Below are positions 21,963-31,601 of a stretch of DNA of 64,000 bases, one piece after another (the stretch's first letter is position 1; the number at the start of each line of letters is the position of its first letter). The notes under the pieces were generated by a model that made no database searches, had not been told where the DNA came from, and saw nothing but the letters and a program-made list of their open reading frames with translations. Position numbers and translations under genes: made by a program. Where the stretch lies: NCBI GenBank assembly GCA_037074705.1, contig CM073596.1:16388501-16452500 (forward strand). The letters run 5' to 3'. Source of the DNA: Zhengitettix transpicula (taxonomy: Eukaryota; Arthropoda; Insecta; Orthoptera; Tetrigidae).

Positions 21963-23022
21963 TGTAATAATTTAAAAAAAATGGACTTTTAAATGAATGA
22001 AAGATTAACTTTACAAACAAACAAATTTATTATCAATGTTTAAAAATAATTACACAATTTAAAATTTATCTCAGGGTCTCTACTGGGTTTGATAATGGCA
22101 AATCATTTTTATTTCTCAACTTAAACACAAATTCCAATTTAATAGAGAAAAGATTTACTCGTCTGTTAACTAGGACGAAATTTACTTGTCAACGAAATTA
22201 AACAAAAAAGGTGGATTCTAATTAACAAATTTTAATCAAAAGAAGTAAACGAAATCTGACGTCTATCTTTTAATCAGGTTTACATAATTAGTTGTGTTTT
22301 ATATTGTTACTCACGGCAGCATTCCAGGATACCTTGTACTTGACGAAACACTATGGCGGGGTTTTGCACTGCTTCTAAAAAGTCACAGATTCTAAATTTA
22401 ATATTTTTAGATAAAAAATCAGGAACCAGGATGAACCTCCTTTTCGTCTCTCCGTCGGTCGACGTCTGCTAATCCTGCCCGGCTCTGTTCACAAGACAGT
22501 TTGTGCTTAGCAGGTTTCGTAGTACTGGTCAAGTGAATATTTCGTCTTGAGCAAAATGTTCATGGACCAATCAACTCTGTTGGTTGGTATTCCTCGATGT
22601 TTCTCTGCAAATTTCCTTCGAATATTTGAAATTGTCTTGTCTATTTCAACTCGATCAACTTCTGTCGTGTCTGACTGCTCACTGCTTCTACTTAAGTTTA
22701 CTTTTTTAAAAGAATATCTCGTCTATTTTAATACGACCTGTACTTGACCAAACCTTCCAGCCAACTGAATACTGGGAACTGAACTTTACCAAAACATAAT
22801 GTGTACTCTCTCCTCAATATTTTTAATGCGACCTGTACTTGACCAAACCTTGCAGCCAACTGAACTACCGTCTCGCAAATTTTGAGCGCGCATTCCTCTT
22901 CCGACAAAGGAAACAATACCTGGCTACATTGTTGCTGTGTTCTGTACCGCCGTAAGAATATATTTCTCAAACAATTTATATTTTCAATTTTATAATTAAT
23001 GTGTTAATTAATTGGCATTACA
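21963..23022. mobile_element. Family T element, about 1.06 kb
   Basis: The left border is TGTAATAATTT and the right border GGCATTACA|ATATAT. The body has GGGTCTCTACTGGGTTTGAT at about 22076. On the minus strand there is a GTGAGT site at 22309-22314, and near the left end AATAAA followed by a TTTGTTTGTTTGT run, a layout like a poly(A) signal with a GT-rich element. A block of about 36 bases (ACCTGTACTTGACCAAACC... AGCCAACTGAA) is duplicated inside at about 22734 and 22830. A right-hand block TTTTGAGCGCG is shared with the copy at 62855. Confidence 0.6.
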
Positions 23023-23250
23023 ATATATTCAGCAACATCATGTCGGTTAGTCGACCGTTTGATCGGGATAAACTCAGGAACAGCTGAATAGATTTAAATA
23101 AATTTTCATTATGTAATTCTACTTTCTCAAAATACGGAGGTCTTCAGAGGCAAGCAAGAAAAAATTTATTATTGTGTTACATTTCCTGTAATTTTCTTTT
23201 TTTATGCGTCAATATCCGTTTGGTGATCGTAGATGTAGAACGTTACTTAC
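23023..23250. other. Spacer
   Basis: AT-rich, nothing recognised. Confidence 0.3.
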
Positions 23251-23325
23251 GATAGTTTCGGTTGTCTCTAAATAATGGAGGGAACCGGTGACCTGCTCCA
23301 CGATTTTGCGGCCAGCATTCTGCAC
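23251..23325 (-). CDS. Possible single coding exon on the minus strand
   Basis: On the minus strand a 75-base block sits between an acceptor-like ATGCTTCAG|GTGCAG and a strong donor ATC|GTAAGTAACG (donor bases at 23245-23250). Read in phase 0 it encodes 25 residues beginning VQNAGRKIVEQV and ending YLETTETI, with no stop. The block adjoins a GC-rich, CpG-rich stretch (23330-23800), which would fit the 5' part of a gene. I see no second exon that matches it, and I do not recognise the peptide. It may be chance. Confidence 0.25.
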
Positions 23326-23870
23326 CTGAAGCATGAATAGGCCGAAATGTAGAGTTGTTAAGCTTAACAGGACCCGCGTGGGTAGGAGCTGGCGCCTTGA
23401 TTTCGTCGTATCTGTGTCTCCAATCGCTCTGGCCATAACTCCTCTCACACCGAGCATTAATTGCAGTCTCGCGGATAGCGCGGCAGATCACTTGAAGGAT
23501 CGGGTTCCACATTTCCCCAGCTCACTGCGACGAATGCTGCTGTCGTCCTGGAGCCCTAACCACACTCCTTGTTCCTTCCATTGTCTCCGTCTTGATTTAT
23601 GCCGACGAGAGGGCGTGTGAGTGTGTGCCTCACAGAACCCCGCCTTTCCCTTGTTGTCTTCCTCCTCGGCGGGGTTCCTATCCCCGTCACCTCTGACCCT
23701 CGACCGCGTCTTCCTGACTCGTGTTACGGAAGAAAGGAACAACTGTACACTGGGATCGAAAGTAAACACGAAATCAATGCACCTTCACTTTGTCGGTTCC
23801 TGCATAACAACTCCTATTTACCAGTAATGTGTCTTCAGACACTGTTTATTTATATTTTACTTTGACGAAA
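23326..23870 (-). promoter_or_regulatory. GC-rich, CpG-rich stretch of unknown role
   Basis: Many CpG and several overlapping frames on both strands, none with a recognisable domain. With the donor-like site at 23250 on the minus strand, it could be a promoter and 5' exon region of a minus-strand gene. Confidence 0.25.
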
Positions 23871-24054
23871 ACACCCATTAATTTGAAACATAATTAAATA
23901 TAATTCATATATTGCAGATATTACAATGTGTAATGTAAATGTTTTATTTGATTAGTTTATTTAATTATTGGCGGCGTAACTTTGAGGCCAGAGCATTGTA
24001 AAGAACAGCATTGTTTGGCGCGAGAATGCAGAGACTATAATGGGTGCTAAGAAA

Positions 24055-24118
24055 GCGTATATAAGACGCTCAAAACTCAGATATTCAGTGAGTGTGTGTT
24101 TCGGAGGCAGAGCAGGAT
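24055..24118 (+). promoter_or_regulatory. TATA-type promoter-like segment
   Basis: GCGTATATAAGACGC at 24055 is followed about 25 bases on by ACTCAGATATTCAGTGAG, the spacing of a TATA box and initiator. The part from 24081 is repeated after the family R insert. This looks like the start of an LTR-type transcript, but no element body is recognised. Confidence 0.35.
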
Positions 24119-24395
24119 AGCAAACCCCTCTCCCGCCATCGGAAGGGTGTGGGACAAGAACCAAATGCCCGACCTACCTGATGCAGGTTTCCCTAGGGGT
24201 TTCCCTACATTACTTTTAGGCGAATTGCCGGGCAGGATCCTTAAACCATACTCAGGGGCCTTAGTTAACCCTTGGATACCTTGCTGTACCTTTCCGCATC
24301 CCCCCTTTCACTCCCTTTCTTATGCTATAAGTGGGGAGTTGCCACTATGTGGATTACCCTATACATAGCCTGTCTACACCTTCTTCTTCTTCAAG
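24119..24395 (-). repeat. Family R copy between 38-bp direct repeats
   Basis: Read on the minus strand this is an R unit (landmarks CTTGTCCCACACCCTTCCGA, TGCATCAGGTAGGTCGGGCA, AAGGATCCTGCCCGGCA, CAACTCCCCACTTATAGCAT). On the plus strand it ends in a (CTT)n run, which could be a retroposon-like tail. The flanks 24081-24118 and 24396-24433 are 38-base direct repeats, about 32 of 38 identical. Confidence 0.75.
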
Positions 24396-24769
24396 ATATC
24401 TAGTGAGTGTGTGAGTGGGAGACAGAGCAGGATGTTGTGAGAAACAGTCAGAGATACAGTCAGTCAGTGTGGTAGTCACGGCGAGAGTCTGTGGTGGTAA
24501 CAAAGTATAATCTGAATATATCAGCTTCTGTATTAAATGGAATTTTCACAGCCAACTGAGCGTGACCATACGTACGACAGCAAAGTCGAAAGACGCCCAA
24601 ATTGTTGGAAAGTTAGAAAATAAGTGCTATGGACTGTCAATGAAGATAGTGTTTATAAAAATTAAAATAATTACGCGTGCAGAAACCAGAGCAGCTCTAA
24701 ATAAAGGGTATGTAAAACCAAAAAACTTTCGTCTGTAAACCTTTACGTAAGAATCCTTTACCACCAGAT
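24396..24769. other. Second 38-bp direct repeat and downstream spacer
   Basis: 24396-24433 repeats 24081-24118 (AGTGAGTGTGTG and AGCAGGAT blocks are identical). The rest holds no recognised feature. Confidence 0.4.
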
Positions 24770-25065
24770 TTAATTTTGGAAAAAGGAACTATATCCTTTG
24801 TTTGTCGCGGAGTAACGTCTCTCTCTATTCCGCGTGACGTTTTGGCGCGCAGTAATTTAACAAAATGATCATATTTTTCTATTAAAGTTTTTTACACATT
24901 TATGCTAGGTCTTTCTCACCCCTACAGTACCGTTTCTCGAGTTTTAAAGAATATGTGTACCAATTTTCGTTGTACTCTATCCACGCGTTTAAATTTGTAT
25001 AGAAATTAACGCGAATACATACATACATATAAATATACATCCTTTTTTTATTGTATAGATAAATT
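24770..25065 (+). repeat. Family S repeat copy
   Basis: Shares with 16870-17285 the blocks AAAGGAACTAT, AGTAACGTCTCT, AACAAAATGATCA, CAGTACCGTTTCTCG, AAGAATATGTGTACCAATTTT, ACATACATA and ATATACATCCTTTTTT...TATAGATAA. The left part of the family is absent, so the copy is truncated there. Confidence 0.75.
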
Positions 25066-26319
25066 TAGCAAAAAAAAATTGTAAAAGATAAATAACTGCT
25101 ACAACTCGAGCGATATATTCGCAGAATTAAACAACCCTTCTCTATCACCAGGGCAGTTCCTCCCCTTGTTCTACACATAGTTGCATGTTTAAATCAAAAT
25201 GCACACATCAGGTCAGTGAAACAGGATTACGACCACTTTCACCAGCTTGATCACAAAGCGTTTTTCATTAATCCTGGCGGGTTTGCTGTAGTGTGTAACT
25301 GATAAACGGCACGTTCAGCAGCGTGCAAACGTCAGAGCAGGTGTGTCAAGAATAAATACGTTGTGTACATATTGCTTACGTGTTGTAGCACTAAGTGTGT
25401 GGGACAGTGCATCCTGGAGGCGGAACAAGTCGGAGCTGGAACGATACAACTCTCACAGTGTTAACTGACTCGTATTAGTGACGCATTTCCTGCATATAAC
25501 AGTTAATATTAATTTACGGAATCCATTTAGTTCGGAGATTTATTTTGGGCCTATTTTTGTATAGATAGAGAAGTCACAGAAATCATCTAAACAATTAAAA
25601 ACTGCATGCAAAGAAGGAAATATTATTCTAGAGATGAAAAATAATTGATTCATATGGAAAATCATGATCAAGAAGTTGGCCCTTGTCCATTATTCTTATT
25701 GATCTGAATTTGGTCTTGGTTAACTTCACAGCTTACAACTGTTATATATACACTATTATTATACGAGCAACTTGATTCGTATGACAAACGTTTATTCCAA
25801 AGCAGTAAACACTAATATTCTTAACAGTGATGCGGTCCTTGTAAAAATCCCTTTATATCGTTTTAAAGTATTTTAATATTTTTAAGGCGTCATGCTTTAG
25901 GTTTTTTCTCTAAAATTTTAATTTTCTAATATCCTTGATTGCGTCTTCTACCGTCCAAATAATTCATCTCTGACTTAAAAATCAATTTTAGTGTCATATA
26001 ATCTATATCTTTCTGCAAATTAAGTATTCCTCTTTCTGAGAATTCGTAGATCGGACTGTTTTATGATTTATATTACAGAGTGGATAACAGTGATATTATT
26101 ATATTCTAAGACTTCTTCACACGTACGATCGTGTTCCAGGAGTCAAATTCTAAACTCTGACACTACGTCATCATCAATTCTAATTTTTATTTTTCAAAAT
26201 ACGGCATTACATCGTTACAAACACTATGAATCTCTTTGACACGCAAAAATATTTATCCGGCTCTAATATCGACCGTTTTAGCATTATGAAATTTTCCACC
26301 ACCGTCCATCCCCGCTCCT
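25066..26319. other. Intergenic, no gene seen
   Basis: AT-rich; nothing recognised in about 1.25 kb. Confidence 0.35.
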
Positions 26320-26490
26320 GGGGGTTGTAGATGTGTCTCACCCTGACAGTGACCATCTCCTGCTCGCAAAGAACACGTGTACTAAATTTTATGACATTAT
26401 CTCAACGGGTGTAGATTTCTATAAGGAACATACATACATACATACATACATGCATACACAAATACACTCATTTTTATTTATAAGATAACA
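26320..26490 (+). repeat. Diverged S-like end with a CATA microsatellite
   Basis: TCTCACCCTGACAGT, GTGTACTAAATTTTATG and CAACGGGTGTAGATTTCTATA follow the same order as in family S, ending in (CATA)n at 26429-26458 and TTTATAAGATAA. Identity is low, so this is an old copy or a related family. Confidence 0.45.
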
Positions 26491-28242
26491 GGCGTGATAC
26501 TTGAGCAGGCAAATTTTTTTAAAGAAAAAATTGCACGGAAAACCACGTTTTAGACGTTGACAGTACTGAGCAGTGTGGAGGACAGTAGCTTGGTGGCATT
26601 TACGTGCGGAGGAATGCGTGCCGCCCACGCGTCGTCGCTGTGCGTGGGAAGACGCTCTTGACCTAGAGGCCTCCGTCCCAGGAGTTCTAGGGAGGAACCT
26701 TATCTTCTGATAAGCGACCCACATTGCCGCAATACGCTCTGCTTGATCTTGGTGTAGTGTTTCGTATATTTTAGCGGGAGATTTCAACGAGCGTAGTGAC
26801 CAGTAACACTTTACAGACAGGACATAGGATGAACCTGCAGGAACCGTTCTGCTACTAGGAAAAATATTTATTAAGTGACCCATTAAGGCTTGTACGTATA
26901 GTAGATATTCATAATTAATTACGTGTACAAATTACGAATAAAACGTGGTGAACCAGCAAAGTCGTCACACATTCTAAGAAAACGTGGAACAAAAATACCG
27001 TAACGTGTGTTTAAAAAGCTGGAAAAAAGATAATCTTGTAATGCGATACATCATATAATACGTAAGAATTTAGGCATGGGCTCCCGTTGCACGACAAACG
27101 TATGATCGAAGAAGTTTTTGAACATATTATTCTGAATATTACGGGGGAAATACGGGGAAAATAAAAATAAATTTAAATTTTTTTCTTCGCTATCGAAGAC
27201 TGTATTTTTAAATGAAAAATATAAATAAATAAATTATTTACAACCATAAATCCGACAGAGCTATTAACTGAAAACGAAAAAAAATTATCTAATGAATTTA
27301 TAGGAAGTTGGGGTATAGCTTTAGAAATATATATATTTATACTATAGCAGATAGAAAACTGTGTTCATATTTATTAATACACGTGACTGAATCGCTCCCA
27401 CTGAAGGTCGAAATATCAAGGATATCGCTTGGGTGGAAATTATTTGTCCGTAATCATGTTTCAAGTAAATCTCAAATACAAGTTGAAATTAAGGGGATGG
27501 AGTTTTAATCGTGATTCACAAATGATGTGAAAGGTTAAACTATTTAGAGGTAAGTCGAAAAAATCGTTGTTCCAGTCTTCCAGCTTCCCGGATTTTTTAA
27601 AGTTTCAAATGTTACACAGAAACCATTTCCAAATCTTTGAATAATGCACGAGTTTTTTTTCTCTGAAAGTATTGGTTCTCATTTTTCGTGGAAATCGGTA
27701 TTCCGTAAAGTTTCAGTGGAAACTTGTGTGTTAATACTCATTTCTTGAATAAAATATTTACACTACTATGAATGTTCTCTAAGAAAAAAAATACGAAAAA
27801 GACGCCCGGATCATACGGTAAAGATTAACCTTTTATATGTCTTCCACGAACATAAGCGTATACTTAATCTAATGGTGGTTCCATTTATGTGGCTCCTAAT
27901 TTTCGTAATAATGAATTGAAAATATATGCGTCAGTTGCAGCCATTTAGTCGTATTTCCCCGACAACTGTTTTCCATGGAATCAGCGCCCACAAAGGGGTA
28001 TGACCTCTTTGTGGCTCCAAGAATCGCGAACGATAGTGTGTTACTGCGAAAGCCCAAGGTTATCCAGAGCGAAAACATTTCCTCGGCCCTCCATATGGAG
28101 TACCAGTGAATTCCAGGAAGACGAGCGACTTTCTGCAGGAATGTGACGCGTGTTCTTCCACGCAGAGTTCAAGGTCCTGAAGTCGTAAACCGTTGTCGTT
28201 ATGCGTAATGGGTATTTTTTATTTCTGCCCTCGCGGTGACGA
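26491..28242. other. Intergenic, no called gene
   Basis: A 154-codon minus-strand frame (26419-26883) covers a GC-richer patch and the CATA run. Its C-terminal Cys-Val-Met repeats come from the microsatellite and no domain is visible, so it is not called. The remaining 1.3 kb is AT-rich. Confidence 0.35.
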
Positions 28243-28556
28243 GAGAAGAAGAAGTGGACAGGCTATGTATGTGGTAATCCACATAGCCCCCCTCATATAG
28301 GGGAGATGTGGAAGGATAGATGCCAAGGTTTAACTAGGGACCCCGGGCTATGGTTTAAGGATCCCACCCGGCATTCGCCTAAAAATGATGCAGGACAAAA
28401 TCTAAAAATCTGCATCAGGTAGATGGGCTATTGGTACTTGTCCCACGCCCTTACGATAGATGAAGAGGGGTTTGCTGTGGAGTCATAGAATTCCCTTCCC
28501 CATTCCTCCACCAGTTTAGGAGGCAGCTGGCCGACTGTTCCAATGGGAACAACAAA
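28243..28556 (+). repeat. Family R repeat, first unit of a pair
   Basis: Opens with AGAAGAAGAAG, the counterpart of the (CTT)n end of the copy at 24 kb, then GGACAGGCTATGTATGTGG. It carries the R landmarks AAGGATCCCACCCGGCATT, TGCATCAGGTAG, CTTGTCCCACGCCCTTACGA and GGCAGCTGGCCGACTGTTCC, and ends at a T run where the second unit starts. Confidence 0.8.
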
Positions 28557-29170
28557 CGTTTTTTTTAGGTAACAGGCTACATGAGGGTAATCCACGTTGG
28601 GCAACTCCCCATTAATAGCATAGGATAGGATTTGAAAGGGGGGATGCGGAAGGGTAGAGGAAGGTAGCCAAGGGTTAATAGGGCCCCCGGGCTATATTTT
28701 AAGGATCCTATCCGGCATTCGCCTAAAGAAATGCAGGGAAAACCCTAGATAAACCTGCATTAGGTAGGTCGGGCATTGGGTACTTGTCCCACGCCCTTCC
28801 GATAGCGGGAGAGGAGTTTGCTGTGGGGACGCAGCATTCTCTTCTCCGTGCCTCGACCAGTTTAGGAGGCAGCTGGCCGACTATTCCAATGGGAATAGCG
28901 AACAACTCCTACCGTATGCCCAAGGTCTGCGACCCCGGAACATACACCTCTCAAAACAGGCCAAGGTGCCTCGCCTTGTGGGAACCTTAGTTAAAAAACG
29001 GAGAGGAAAAGGCATCCCCAAAGGTAGCCCCTTCGTATCTCTCCTAAAAGGTTCTGCCTGCGAGAGAACATCCCTCGCAGGTATTGCCTGCGAGAGAATA
29101 GCCCTCGCAGGCCTTTATACCCCGATGTGGAAGGATCGAGCTGAGGCTGCGAGAATGATAGGTATTTTTT
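28557..29170 (+). repeat. Family R repeat, second and longer unit
   Basis: Starts T run, AGGTAACAGGCTACATGAGG, and keeps all R landmarks through GGCAGCTGGCCGACTATTCC (near 28868). Unlike the other copies it continues for about 290 bases (CTGCGACCCCGGAACATACA and on), including two tandem hairpins. The extension may be the true end of the full element, lost in other copies. Confidence 0.7.
29056..29115. repeat. Two tandem 30-bp hairpin units
   Basis: CCTGCGAG (29057-29064) pairs exactly with CTCGCAGG (29074-29081), and the same 8-base arms recur at 29087-29094 and 29104-29111. The units are exactly 30 bases apart and differ only in loop and spacer. They could form two stacked stem-loops in RNA from the R extension. 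Confidence 0.8.
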
Positions 29171-30659
29171 TAATATTATCAAGTTGTAAAGTTGGGTTGT
29201 GTTGAAATTATTTAATACAAATTTGGTTTTCTAAAAATCGCTTATTACTGTAAATCAAAATTTTTTCTTTGTTTGAAAATTAAAAGAAAACTAATATTGT
29301 GGTGAGAAAAGTGAAATACTTGACTCGTTGAACATCACGGTGACTATTTCATTACTTCTTCTAACGAGATATATTTATACAAAATAAATAAATAAATCTG
29401 CCAATAAAGTCGAAATTATTTGAATTTAATTAAATTAAAGAATTATATCTAATGAATATACAAAATAGAAGTACAACGTTTCGACCCAACTTTGGGAGCT
29501 TTATTGATAAAAGAAAATTAAAATGAGAAAATTAAATCTATAAATATAACAAACACTGTTCGTTGAAGCTTAATTTTATTTAAAGTTGTGAAAATTACGT
29601 GAGCAGGTACCAACCCTGTGAAATTTTTTTTTACAAAGCATGGACTGTGCCTCATGCAAGTTGTGTTCGAAATTTTTTACTTATTTTAAAATTTTAATTA
29701 GATATAGTTATTTTATTTAACTGTATTAAATTCAAACATCCTGGCTATTTATTCGCGTTATTTATTATTAACGTCAGATAAATGTCAATTTGAGATGTAT
29801 TTATATTTTGCAATGCATTTTTCGCCTTAAGAATTTATCAAGCTTATGGAAAATAATTACTTTTTAGCCAAAGAAACTAAAAAAGAGCTGATTATAATTC
29901 GTAACTTTCACTTCTGCAATCAGTTGTAGTAATAAATATACATACACGACGTTCGTGATCTGCAAATTATTATTTTCTGTTTATACGATTGAAAAGAACG
30001 TGAATTTCTGAATTGTCTGTGAAATGCGCTAGAATATGAGTGTAAATCTCTCATCCACCGAATACAGCATTATCAAACTTGAGAGACTACCATCTAACCT
30101 TTAACATAAATACGAAAGTCCGGTGGGCGACTCTTCACGAGCAGATGACTAAAACGCTCTCGGTACTACCAATTGAGGACGACTTCCTCCTTGCAGCGTC
30201 GGCGGGACATACCAAGTGCGTTTGCCTGTTCAATATTGATTCAGAGCAAATGAGTGCTTACAAGTGTAGTTTCGCCCCGCTAGTCAAAGTTTGTCTTGCC
30301 CCAAAACTCTCTTTACAGTGAAGGTTGTGAAGTTTTACTAAGCGGGACAGTTATCAATTAAAAAATATATTTTCTCCAATGAGTACCACCATTAAGTTTA
30401 TTAAACGATGGTCCTGCTACAGTTTAGAATGTTACTGTGGAAACCCGATTATATTTTACGCATCTCAAAAGGCTCTAGGACATGGAACACGGCGTTAAAA
30501 GAGAATACTGTGCTCTATATTGCAGGGAAAAAAATCAAAAAAATTATGCTTGTCTGATATACACGTGGCAGAGAATAATTTACATCTTAAAAAAATACGA
30601 CTGTAATAATTCAGAACATATTCGAGCGGAGGATAAGGATAGGATGGAGCGATATATAT
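29171..30659. other. Intergenic with a Penelope-type motif
   Basis: On the minus strand near 29477-29515 the order AATAAAGCTCCCAAAGTTGGG then TCGAAACGTTGTAC resembles the stem plus GAAACG layout of Penelope-type elements. Frames at 30079-30321 and 30482-30664 have no recognisable domain and are not called. Confidence 0.35.
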
Positions 30660-31601
30660 TGTAATAATCAACTAATTATTTGTCGATTAATTAATTTTCC
30701 CCACGTTGTGGTAGCCATTTTATATAATAATCAACTGGTAGGCTTTATTAAATGAAATATTAATCAAAATTTATAGGCGTTAATTAAATGAATGATTAAA
30801 CAAGAATTTACAATGCAAATATAATTTATTTTCAAATTGTGGCTTCAAGAATCAAAACAATTACAATTAAAATTTTAATATCTTCAGGGTATTTACTGGG
30901 ATTGATGATTAGGACACGATACAAGAAGTATTTGATTAATTAACAATTCAAAATATTATTTGTTTAAAATTAAAGCAATAAGTCGATCAATGAAAGAAAA
31001 ATAGAAGAAAGCGAACGAACGAACGAAATCTGACTCTATCCTTTAATTAGAGTTTACAATATTATCATAGGTTTGGTTTTGTTACTTACATACTGTTCGT
31101 CTGGTACCAGCATTCTTTGTTTCCCCTACACAACACGATAAATGCAAATCGTTACTTACACAGATTCTAGTTCTCAGAGAATTTACACGCTCACCGGCGA
31201 ATAGAACGCAGAAAAATTTCCGGAGCCTTGGATGAACCTCTCCTTGGTCACCAATCGGATGTCATCTTCCCCTCAGTGTAAAATTGTTCGAATTTGCCTT
31301 ATGACTGGAACTGATGATTTGCAGATTCTTTGTAGACTTATACTGTTATTTTTATTGATTTGAAATAGACTGCAAGGTATCTCGGTGAAAAATTTGTTAT
31401 AATGTGCCTCCTTTCCTGGCTGGCTGTAGACGTAAACTGACCTAGACTTTCGTGCGCGCAAACGCCATTTCGACTTTTCGAAAAGGCAGCCGAGCTCGCT
31501 TCTCCATTGTTGCTTTGTTCGATCAGACCGCTATAATGGATTTATCAAACTATTCAAATTTTATGTCCAAACAATTACTGGCCTAATTAACTATTGCTAC
31601 A
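30660..31601. mobile_element. Family T element, 0.94 kb, best borders
   Basis: GATATATAT|TGTAATAATCAAC on the left and ATTGCTACA|ATATATATCG on the right give an element between matching ATATATAT runs. Near the left end is CCCCACGTTGTGGTAGCCA, close to the complement of the tRNA-Lys-like block in the 57.7-kb copy. The body motif TACTGGGATTGATGAT is at about 30893, and a minus-strand GTAAGT lies at 31084-31089. No coding frame recognised. Confidence 0.65.

Noticed and set aside
26419..26883. 154-codon minus-strand frame
   Set aside because: Its end is translated microsatellite and the rest has no domain or repeat partner in the window.
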